From: JBBRQP01 sp038226175
GTDB lineage: Bacteria; Cyanobacteriota; Cyanobacteriia; Gloeobacterales; Anthocerotibacteraceae
Assembly: GCA_038226175.1 (NCBI GenBank)
Contig: JBBRQP010000078.1
Span: forward strand, 1 to 13,254
DNA: 13,254 nucleotides
Reading direction: 5' to 3'
In this document: positions 1 through 6,013 of the stretch, piece by piece
How positions within the stretch are numbered: position 1 is the stretch's first letter
Layout of the letters: every line of letters begins with the position of its first letter
The notes under the pieces: generated by a model
Database searches by the model: none
Seen by the model: the letters and a program-made list of their open reading frames with translations, nothing else
What the model was told of the DNA's origin: nothing
Position numbers and translations under genes: made by a program

Positions 1-231
1 CCGACCGATATCCGTAAAGTGATCTACACCACTAATGCCATTGAATCGGTAAATATGACCTTGCGCAAAGTACTGCGCAACCATCGGGCATTTCCCACCG
101 ATGAATCGGCGCTCAAAGTCATTTACTTGGCGATTCAGAACCTATCAAAGAAATGGACGATGCCGATCCGAGATTGGAAAGGAGCCTTGAATCGGTTTGC
201 GATTGAGTTTGATGGGAGGTTACCAATGTGA
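1..231 (+). CDS. IS256-family transposase, C-terminal end (5' part outside window)
   Basis: The reading frame is open from base 1 to the TGA at 229-231 and gives about 76 residues. It carries the IS256/mutator-family C-terminal signature 'YTTNAIESVN', whose Glu is the last acidic residue of the DDE catalytic triad. A basic segment (LRKVLRNHR) and the family's usual 'AIQNLSKKWTMPIRDWKGALNRF' type ending, 'W..P..W..AL..F', follow. Family members are about 400 aa, so only roughly the last fifth is seen. Whether the whole protein is intact cannot be judged. The true start lies left of the window; the GTG at 19 is an internal valine. The gene runs toward a methyltransferase fragment on the other strand that the element has interrupted. 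Identification is firm; activity is unknown. Confidence 0.93.
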   Translation, partial: PTDIRKVIYTTNAIESVNMTLRKVLRNHRAFPTDESALKVIYLAIQNLSKKWTMPIRDWKGALNRFAIEFDGRLPM

Positions 232-267
232 GATTTCTACACTGACACAATCTTCTTGACATACCCC
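1..267 (+). mobile_element. IS256-family insertion sequence, right end
   Basis: The transposase gene ends at 231. The following 36 bases run up to a short C-run at 264-267. Immediately beyond that, reading on the minus strand, methyltransferase-like protein sequence begins. The stretch 240-267, which read on the minus strand contains GGGTATGTCAAGAAGATTG, is the probable terminal inverted repeat. The opposite end is outside the window, so neither the repeat pairing nor an 8-9 bp target duplication can be confirmed. The exact boundary (about 264-271) is inferred from where homology to the methyltransferase family stops. Confidence 0.7.
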
Positions 268-781
268 TTTGATAAGTAATCCAGGTTTGAGCAATCTCAG
301 GTTCTTGTAATAAGATCGCCTGCTCTTTTTCAAATTGTTTGATATCCATCTTATTTTTAGTAACCAGATCGCTATATTCCGCAAAAAACTCTTTAGCTTG
401 AGGCTTAAAAATTTCCCAGGGCGGATTGGTAATAATTGCATCAAACCCGCCCCTCTGATTGATAATCTCATCAAACTCATAACCCCAATGAAATGGCTCT
501 AATTTTTTGATATCTGCCAAATTAAGCACCCGTTTTTTCGGTTTACCCGTGAGTTGTGCCTCCTCATACTTGATACGAAGACTTGTGAATTGCTCCAACA
601 AAATCTCATCTAAAGTTGCCAATGCTTCCGCTTTAGAAATCTCAATATCTTTGCGTAACTGTTGCAAGTCTTCCGCATAGTTAGCCGCATGACGATAAAT
701 ATTGATTAACCGATTTTTTTCCTCCAGAAGTTGTATGTAGGATTTACGAAAAAGGTTTGGCTGAATTTCATCACCAAATTC
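268..781 (-). pseudogene. Eco57I-like (type IIG) adenine methyltransferase fragment, truncated at both ends
   Basis: This minus-strand frame is open from 781, just after an in-frame TGA at 782-784, down to the IS end. It reads as the middle of a large Eco57I-type restriction-modification methylase: 'DEIQPNLF', then a charged helical segment, then 'PFHWGYEFDEIINQRGGFD' and 'IITNPPWEIFKPQAKEFF'. NPPW is motif IV of N6-adenine methyltransferases, and GGFDxIITNPPW is typical of this family. Family proteins are around 1000 aa or more; about 171 codons remain. There is no credible start codon or ribosome site. The 5' end runs straight into a NotI-family gene in another frame, and the 3' end is cut by the IS256 element. 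An open frame continues antisense into the IS, but that part is not methyltransferase sequence. The fragment cannot be active; the family call is strong. Confidence 0.85.
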
Positions 782-1272
782 TCATCAACATATCGTGTAA
801 TAGTACCCGTATTACTGGTCTCTCCTCCGCCTTGAATCTCAAGAATAACCCTTGAAGAACCAGCCGTAAAAAGAGTTGCTGGATCTATTTGAAGAATATA
901 ATCTAGCATTAATCTACCAGGATTAAGATTGATACCAACTTGACGCCGAAAGCCCACATTGCCGGGATTGATACCTGGAAATAAAGTTTGTGCTACGGAG
1001 GCTAATGCAGCCGTATGAGAAGGAGAGAGCGTTTGTGCTTGGGCAGGAATTAAACGATTTGAGCAAACAATAAAAGGCTGATTAGTAAAACCCGCACCAT
1101 GCACTCGAACTGAACAAACTGGTTGTAATGGCGGATTATGTTCTAATTTAATACACGCGCTTCCTGAGAATGGGCAAGTAGGGACTATTGCACCACCGCG
1201 AATCGACGGAATTATATCGGGGAAAGGGACATCTGTTCTATAGCCCAAATATTCAGCAATCGAAATTGGCAT
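706..1272 (-). pseudogene. NotI-family restriction endonuclease, N-terminal half with a foreign tail
   Basis: The 188-codon frame begins MPISIAEYLGYR, resembling the N-terminus of R.NotI (IAEFFGHR). It keeps the four cysteines that in NotI hold an iron atom in the DNA-binding fold: C33 (TCPF), C40 (ACIK), C53 (PVCSV) and C70 (IVCSNR). It also keeps the PD-(D/E)XK-type catalytic set: D124 in 'LMLDYIL', and E145 and Q147 in 'ILEIQ', followed by 'GGGETSNTGTIT'. NotI is 383 aa. Here similarity fades after about residue 161, and the DNA is then Eco57I-like methyltransferase sequence read in another frame. The last 25 or so residues are therefore probably foreign. The start overlaps the end of the upstream cytosine methyltransferase gene by 20 nt, the usual layout for coupled methylase and nuclease. 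Alignment to NotI is from memory; the four-Cys and E-x-Q patterns are directly visible. Nuclease activity is unlikely. Confidence 0.78.
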
Positions 1273-2188
1273 TTCCCTTCGTACTCAGAATTTGCTGGAT
1301 ATTCATTTCTTCATTGACTAACCGTGATGCGATCCAACGAACCACATGAACACAGACCGCATTACCTAATGCCCTTAATCGACGAGAGTCCAATTCTCTG
1401 GAAATCCCTGAAGCGTTTCGTACTCCGAAGCCATCATGCGGCGCACAAACAACGTCGGAACTTCCGCGTGAGTCAAGGGTATAGGTTTCTCCATCATTGC
1501 GGTAACCTTTGGCTTGGGGTCCGGCGGAAGGTTTTCGACCAATGGTTGCATGTTGGATAGTAAATAAATCTGACTCTTGAAAGCCACTTCTAAAGAACTC
1601 GGTAGTTGGATTGCGCGATGCTTGGAGCGTTCTAACCATTTCTCGAGGTGTGGCTTGCTCAAAAAGCACTCTAGCGGCGCTGTCGCTTTGATAACTTGCG
1701 ACAAGGAAGACGCGGCGACGGCGTTGGGATGTTCCGAAATACTTTGCGTCCAATACGCGCCATGCCACGAAATACCCGATGTCATCCAATGTTTCGATGA
1801 CATATTTGAAATCTTGCCCGTTTCCGCTATTAAGAAGCCCAGGGACATTCTCAATGACCAGCCATTTTGGTCTTGCTGCGTTAACCAAGTCTGCAAATTG
1901 GGTAAAAAGTCCACTACGCGCACCCTCCAAACCTTGCCGTTTTCCTTGATTTGCCAATGATAAGTCTTGACATGGAAATCCCCCGCACCAAATATCCGCT
2001 GGCGGTATTTCTTGGGGAGTAAGTTCCTTGATGTTGTCAGAAAGCATGACGTGAGGCCAGTGCTTTTTCAAGACTTTTTTACAAAAGGTGTCTTTTTCAC
2101 ATTGAAATACTACCTGACAACCTGCTTGCTCAAAGGCAAGGTCAAAACCTCCTATGCCACTAAAGAAAGATGCGACTTCAAGAACCAT
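1253..2188 (-). pseudogene. C5-cytosine DNA methyltransferase with a frame-scrambled C-terminal motif
   Basis: The frame encodes 311 residues with the classic DNA (cytosine-5) methyltransferase motifs. Motif I is FSGIGGFDLAF (9-19), motif IV is GGFPCQDLS with nucleophile C73, motif VI is ENV (113-115), motif VIII is QRRRRVF (155-161) and motif X is ALGNAV (273-278). The start is ATG at 2188, with AGGTAAG just upstream. Between C248 and about D267 the frame gives non-family sequence. The next frame over the same DNA (about 1378-1446) gives 'VRRMMASEYETLQGFPENW', the expected motif IX region of these enzymes. Two compensating indels, or one indel plus a small deletion, would explain this, leaving a full-length but probably damaged protein. 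It is the likely partner of the overlapping NotI-family nuclease. If the family tolerates this segment, the protein could still be made, so 'pseudogene' is an inference. Confidence 0.72.
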
Positions 2189-2478
2189 TACTTACCTAAA
2201 TGATTGAGAAACCCGTTAGAGAATTGACAAAAAGCTGCAAGCTTTCAGCAAAGATGAAATCTGAACATTAGTATAAATCAGACTTAGAGAACTTATTAAA
2301 ATTCTCATCAGCAAATTAGTCTAGTTTGGTATACGCATACATAAATCAAGTTTTAGGGCCACAGCTTGGCTACCGACCAGTAAGAATAAAGTTATTCTCT
2401 AAGGCGGGTTCGCCCTAATCCATCTTTCTGCTAAGATTTTGGTACCGAACGACGCACGGCGAAAAGACGAGTCGCGTA
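2189..2478. other. Intergenic region between divergent genes
   Basis: This 290-bp gap separates the minus-strand cytosine methyltransferase gene from the plus-strand zinc-ribbon gene, so it must hold both promoters. A small GC-rich hairpin, GGCG-GGTT-CGCC, lies at 2403-2414. A TAAGAT at 2432-2437 could be a -10 element for the plus-strand genes, but no good -35 is seen at the right distance. On the minus strand TTATACTAAT near 2265-2275 is a possible -10 for the methyltransferase. No gene, tRNA or repeat was found. Confidence 0.5.
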
Positions 2479-2886
2479 ATGAAGCCCGAGAAGATTGATC
2501 TGACCGAATACTATCCTTGTCCACGCTGTAAACGGGGGCAACTTAAAGCCATTATTCTCACTGACGCTTTTGGCTGTGATCGCTGTAATCAAATTTTTGG
2601 GCTAAGTGAAGAAAATTACACCCTTGAGCAACTCTCGACGAGTTACCCCTACAAAAAAGCCTGGCAATGGACTGGAACTATGTGGCGTGACGATAGCCGG
2701 GGTCTGGAGAGCACCTATTTACCCGCAGCTTTTCTGATTGTTATTTTACCGCTCCTACTTTTGTGGCTACCCGCTTCTATTACTTGGCCTCACGGCCCGA
2801 GCATGATGCTATGGTCACTGATGACCGCTATTCTATTAGTAATTCCGGCTGTGTTATTTTGGTTAACCATTCGCCAGCGCCGCTAA
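2479..2886 (+). CDS. Small zinc-ribbon membrane protein, function unknown
   Basis: The protein has 135 residues. The N-terminal third carries two CxxC pairs, C14-C17 (CPRC) and C33-C36 (CDRC), spaced as in a rubredoxin-like zinc ribbon. The C-terminal half has two hydrophobic segments at about 82-100 and 110-129, followed by a basic tail (IRQRR). This suggests a membrane-anchored protein with a cytoplasmic metal-binding head and a hairpin in the membrane. Its ATG at 2479 has only a weak purine-rich upstream site. It lies 23 nt before the preferred proA start on the same strand and is probably cotranscribed. I recall similar short proteins in cyanobacteria but no assigned role; zinc binding is inferred from the cysteines. 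Confidence 0.8.
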   Translation: MKPEKIDLTEYYPCPRCKRGQLKAIILTDAFGCDRCNQIFGLSEENYTLEQLSTSYPYKKAWQWTGTMWRDDSRGLESTYLPAAFLIVILPLLLLWLPASITWPHGPSMMLWSLMTAILLVIPAVLFWLTIRQRR

Positions 2887-2909
2887 GGTTGCTCCAGAGA
2901 GATAACGTC

Positions 2910-4151
2910 ATGATTGATTTAGATATTTTGGGAGAGGCTGCCTTTAGTGCTGCTCAAGAACTCGCACTTACACCAACCAAGAAAAAAAATCAGGCGCTTC
3001 AGGCAATGGCTCAAGCTTTACGTGAGGGTAAACAAGAAATCCTTAAAGCCAACACGCTCGATCTCGAGAGCGGTCGCGAGCTTGGGCTAACCGAATCCCT
3101 ATTAGACCGTCTCAAACTCAACCCCCAGCGCATCGAAGGCATGGCCGTTGGTCTCGAGGAATTGGTGCGTCTGCCTGATCCGGTGGGTGTGGTAACACGG
3201 GGCTGGCAACATCCGCAGGGGATGGATATTCGACAAGTACGTGTTCCTTTGGGGTTGATCGGGGTAATTTATGAAGCGCGACCTAATGTAACAGCAGATG
3301 CTATTGGTTTATGTCTCAAGTCTGGCAACGGCGTGATGCTCAAGGGTGGTAAAGAGGCCGAAAACTCCAACCAGATACTCAGTAAATTGCTACGTGAAGC
3401 CGCCTATAGCGAAGGAATTCCACCGGGGTGTATCCAACAGTTGCCGGGAGAACGCTCCCTAGTTGAGCCATTGATTCGACTCAAATATTTAGCTTTATTG
3501 ATTCCTCGTGGTGGTGCTGGGCTGATTAGTTATGTCACCAAAAATGCTACGGTGCCTGTTCTCGAAACCGGGGTTGGCAACTGTCATATTTATGTGGATA
3601 AAACGGCTAATCTCGCGATGGCAGAGGCAATTTTGCTCAATGCTAAAGTCCAACGCCCCTCTGTGTGTAACGCTGCTGAGAAGCTGTTAATTCATCAAGA
3701 TTGTGTAGAGACGCATCTTAAACCTTTAGTCCAGGCTCTACAAAAATTTGGTGTGACAGTCCTTGGATGTGAGAGCACCCGGCAGTATTTACCGGGTCTT
3801 GGCGTAGCGACCGCAGAAGATTGGTACAAAGAATATTCTGATTTGATGTTAGCTGTCAAAATTGTTGACTCGACCCAGGCTGCAATTGATTGGATTAACC
3901 GCTATGGTAGCCAACATTCAGAGGCGATCATTACCGAATCTTACCGAGATGCTCAATTATTCTGTAGCCGCGTCGATGCTGCTGCGGTTTATGTCAATGC
4001 TTCAACGCGCTTTACTGATGGGTTTGAATTTGGTTTTGGTGCAGAAATCGGTATTGCAACCCAACGTCTCCATGCGCGAGGACCGGTTGGTTTACCTGAG
4101 TTAACAACGACCAAGTATATCATCCAAGGTGATGGGCAGATTCGCAGTTGA
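2910..4151 (+). CDS. proA: Gamma-glutamyl phosphate reductase
   Basis: This is the second enzyme of proline synthesis. It reduces gamma-glutamyl phosphate with NADPH to glutamate semialdehyde in the cytoplasm. The preferred ATG at 2910 gives 413 residues, matching the 410-430 usual for ProA. An upstream in-frame extension to 2763 overlaps the previous gene and gives non-family sequence, so it is rejected. AGAGAGA sits a few bases before the ATG. Visible ProA signatures include 'RVPLGLIGVIYEARPNVT', 'LKSGNGVMLKGGKEA', 'ETGVGNCHIYVD' and the catalytic cysteine in 'QRPSVCNAAEKLL'. The C-terminal 'RFTDGFEFGFGAEIGIATQ' and 'HARGPVGL..LTTTKY' are also typical. The stop overlaps the folK start (TTGA). 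The gene appears intact. Confidence 0.96.
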   Translation: MIDLDILGEAAFSAAQELALTPTKKKNQALQAMAQALREGKQEILKANTLDLESGRELGLTESLLDRLKLNPQRIEGMAVGLEELVRLPDPVGVVTRGWQHPQGMDIRQVRVPLGLIGVIYEARPNVTADAIGLCLKSGNGVMLKGGKEAENSNQILSKLLREAAYSEGIPPGCIQQLPGERSLVEPLIRLKYLALLIPRGGAGLISYVTKNATVPVLETGVGNCHIYVDKTANLAMAEAILLNAKVQRPSVCNAAEKLLIHQDCVETHLKPLVQALQKFGVTVLGCESTRQYLPGLGVATAEDWYKEYSDLMLAVKIVDSTQAAIDWINRYGSQHSEAIITESYRDAQLFCSRVDAAAVYVNASTRFTDGFEFGFGAEIGIATQRLHARGPVGLPELTTTKYIIQGDGQIRS

Positions 4152-4654
4152 AAGTCGCTGCAATTGGTTTGGGTTCCAATTTAGGTGATCGTCAAGCCAC
4201 GTTATATGGAGCAATTGATGCTTTGGCTGAGCAGCCGCAGATTGAGGTCTCAAAAGTTTCTTCATTTTACAGAAGTTCTGCTATTGGCCCGCTACAGCCG
4301 GATTATCTCAATGCCTGTGTAACGATCAATACTTCGCTTGATGCCGAACACTTATTAGAAATATTATGGCGGATCGAAGACCAATGGGGGCGTACCCGCA
4401 CCGTACACTGGGGAGCAAGAACTTTAGATTTGGATCTGTTGCTATACGCTGATCAGAGGATCAACCTACCGCAATTAATTGTTCCACATCCTCATTTGCT
4501 CAACCGCAATTTCGTTTTGATCCCGCTGGCAGAAATTGCGCCAGATTGGCTTTATCCACTAACCCAAAAAAGTATCCAAGCCTTAGCCGATGACCTAGAT
4601 TATTCAGGTTTGGAGATAGTAGCGACCGCGACTGCCAAAGAGCCCAAAAGTTAA
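4148..4654 (+). CDS. folK: 6-hydroxymethyl-7,8-dihydropterin pyrophosphokinase (HPPK)
   Basis: HPPK transfers pyrophosphate from ATP to hydroxymethyl-dihydropterin in folate synthesis. The 168-residue product has the family start 'AAIGLGSNLGDRQ', the mid-region 'YRSSAIGP..PDYLNACV' and the signature 'WGARTLDLDLLLY' with the Mg-binding D-x-D. It ends with 'VPHPHLLNRNFVLIPLAEIAPDW'. Translation appears to start at a TTG that overlaps the proA stop codon by 3 bases. No other start in this frame lies close enough to keep the GSNLGDR motif, so expression is probably coupled to proA. Length agrees with other HPPKs. Pairing proA with folK is not a shared pathway; it looks like a simple cotranscription arrangement. 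Confidence 0.95.
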   Translation: MKVAAIGLGSNLGDRQATLYGAIDALAEQPQIEVSKVSSFYRSSAIGPLQPDYLNACVTINTSLDAEHLLEILWRIEDQWGRTRTVHWGARTLDLDLLLYADQRINLPQLIVPHPHLLNRNFVLIPLAEIAPDWLYPLTQKSIQALADDLDYSGLEIVATATAKEPKS

Positions 4655-4664
4655 CTAGAGACCC

Positions 4665-4680
4665 GGTCTTAAAATAGACC
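4665..4680 (+). terminator. Small hairpin after folK
   Basis: GGTCT (4665-4669) and AGACC (4676-4680) form a 5-bp stem with a 6-nt loop, 11 bases after the folK stop. It is followed by CCACC, not a T-run, so if it acts at all it is a weak terminator or processing site. The 111-base gap before the peroxiredoxin start suggests that bcp and vanY could have their own promoter. Confidence 0.25.
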
Positions 4681-4765
4681 CCACCGCAGTTGTCCCTACT
4701 ATGACTCGAAGACTCGAATTGAGTGATACCCCTGATAGGATAAGAGAGATGTGCAAATAGATGTG

Positions 4766-5230
4766 ATGACGCTCAGTATTGGTGATTTGGCTCCAGACTT
4801 CACGCTCCTTGATAGCGATGGCAACACCGTCACTTGGGCACAGTTTCAGGAAAAAACCGTGGTTGTTTATTTTTATCCGCGTGACAATACTCCCGGCTGT
4901 ACTAAAGAAGCTTGTAGTTTTCGAGATGCCTGGAGTGAGCTACAAACCAGAGGCATCGTCGTACTGGGCGTTAGTACCGATTCTCAGAAATCTCACTTAA
5001 AATTTCGGGATAAATTTAAGTTGCCCTTTACCCTCATCAGCGACCCCGATCATAGTTTGGCTGAGTCTTATGGCGTCTGGGGTGAGAAGAAATTTATGGG
5101 TAAAACCTTTATGGGCATCAACCGCAAAACATTTATTGTGAATCCTGAGGGACAGATTGAGTATGTTTTTGATAAAGTCAATACGGATACCCATGCGCTT
5201 GATGTCCTCAAGGTTCTGCAACTCCAATGA
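4766..5230 (+). CDS. bcp: Thioredoxin-dependent peroxiredoxin, Bcp/PrxQ type
   Basis: This thiol peroxidase reduces hydrogen peroxide and organic hydroperoxides using thioredoxin. The 154-residue form from ATG 4766 begins MTLSIGDLAPDFTL, the normal family N-terminus. An in-frame GTG at 4751 would add five residues; it lies only 2 nt from the GAGAG, too close for a good ribosome site, so it is less likely. The active-site motif 'YPRDNTPGCTKEACSFRD' carries the peroxidatic C45. C50, five residues on, is the resolving cysteine position of atypical 2-Cys Bcp/PrxQ proteins. 'FTLISDPD' and 'KTFIVNPEG' are further family features. Its TGA overlaps the ATG of the next gene in an ATGA, so the two are probably translationally coupled. 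In cyanobacteria such proteins are called PrxQ. Confidence 0.94.
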   Translation: MTLSIGDLAPDFTLLDSDGNTVTWAQFQEKTVVVYFYPRDNTPGCTKEACSFRDAWSELQTRGIVVLGVSTDSQKSHLKFRDKFKLPFTLISDPDHSLAESYGVWGEKKFMGKTFMGINRKTFIVNPEGQIEYVFDKVNTDTHALDVLKVLQLQ

Positions 5231-5973
5231 AAGACCTCCCCGAAATTCCTACTGCCCGACGTGAATATAGCCCTGCGCCCAAGTCTAAGCCAGTCAAATC
5301 TAAGCGAGGCTGGGGCTGGTTGTTAGGGGTGATTTTGGGTGTTGGTCTAGGGGGGGGCGGTGGCCTGATTTGGTTAACGCAACACACCACTATTCCTGCA
5401 GCCCAAGCCGTTCCACCTCTTGATCCAGCCCCTGTGGATAATAGCTCTGGGACGGAATTACTCGCGCATCATGCTTACCCTGAGGCTCCCCGCGAAGACT
5501 TGGTACCTGTGAGCGAAGGTACCGGAAAGGTTGTGTTGATGCGCCGCGCCGCCGCCGCGAAATTTAAACAAATGCAAACAGCAGCGCGACAAGCTGGTGT
5601 GCTCATTGTGCCGATTTCAGGATTTCGAGATTACAAATATCAAGAGAATTTATTTAACCGTAATGTAGTGCGTCTAGGGGGTGTGATGGAAGCGCGTAAA
5701 GTCAGTGCACCACCCGGTTATAGCGAACATCATACGGGCTATGCCCTTGATCTCGGAGATGGTAAAGCCCCTGCAACAGCCGTCAAATCATCCTTTGAGG
5801 GTACGGCAGCAGCGCGGTGGCTCAAAAAAAATGCGGCTCGCTTTGGGTTTGAGCTATCGTTTGAACGCGGCAATGCCCAAAGTGTGATGTACGAACCCTG
5901 GCATTGGCGTTTTGTGGGTGATAAAGCCAGTTTAGAAACGTTTTATGGTCAAACTGCGTTCAACAAATCGTAA
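5227..5973 (+). CDS. D-alanyl-D-alanine carboxypeptidase, VanY/peptidase M15B family
   Basis: This 248-residue protein is probably a zinc carboxypeptidase that trims the terminal D-Ala of peptidoglycan stem peptides. An N-terminal basic stretch is followed by one hydrophobic segment (about 29-51, very Gly-rich) that would anchor it in the inner membrane with its domain in the periplasm. A Pro-rich linker follows. The catalytic domain shows 'ISGFRDYKYQENLFN', then 'APPGYSEHHTGYALDLGD', giving zinc ligands H168 and D175, and finally 'YEPWHWRFVG', giving the general base E223 and the third ligand H226. All expected residues are present. The gene starts within the bcp stop codon (ATGA). It is followed by a hairpin facing the convergent YdeP-family gene. 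Whether it acts on D-Ala-D-Ala or another peptide is not determined by sequence. Confidence 0.92.
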   Translation: MKDLPEIPTARREYSPAPKSKPVKSKRGWGWLLGVILGVGLGGGGGLIWLTQHTTIPAAQAVPPLDPAPVDNSSGTELLAHHAYPEAPREDLVPVSEGTGKVVLMRRAAAAKFKQMQTAARQAGVLIVPISGFRDYKYQENLFNRNVVRLGGVMEARKVSAPPGYSEHHTGYALDLGDGKAPATAVKSSFEGTAAARWLKKNAARFGFELSFERGNAQSVMYEPWHWRFVGDKASLETFYGQTAFNKS

Positions 5974-5977
5974 GCCA

Positions 5978-6008
5978 GTTACTACCACTTCTGTCTGGTG
6001 CAAGTAAC
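5978..6008. terminator. Convergent-gene hairpin, likely bidirectional terminator
   Basis: GTTACT (5978-5983) plus ACCA (5984-5987) pair with TGGT (5996-5999) plus AGTAAC (6003-6008). This makes a 10-bp stem broken by a 3-nt bulge (GCA), with an 8-nt loop. It lies in the 40-base gap between the plus-strand carboxypeptidase stop and the minus-strand YdeP-family stop. Placement and structure suit a terminator used from both sides. There is no strong T-run, so the call rests on position and pairing. Confidence 0.55.
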
Positions 6009-6013
6009 AATTA

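Noticed and set aside
119..267. Continuation of the methyltransferase frame into the IS on the minus strand
   Set aside because: It is antisense to the transposase gene and has no methyltransferase similarity; it is chance readthrough across the insertion joint.
2224..2252. TTGACA at 2224-2229 as a plus-strand -35 box
   Set aside because: No -10-like hexamer lies 16-18 bases downstream, and it is about 250 bases from the next plus-strand gene.
2401..2420. GCGGGTTCGCCC resembling a tRNA T-arm
   Set aside because: No acceptor, D or anticodon stems can be built around it; it is only a small GC hairpin.
2763..2909. In-frame 5' extension of proA by 49 codons
   Set aside because: It overlaps the zinc-ribbon gene and gives sequence unlike ProA; ATG 2910 gives the normal N-terminus and length.
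4751..4765. GTG start for the peroxiredoxin
   Set aside because: The purine-rich site is only about 2 bases from the GTG; ATG 4766 gives the standard N-terminus.
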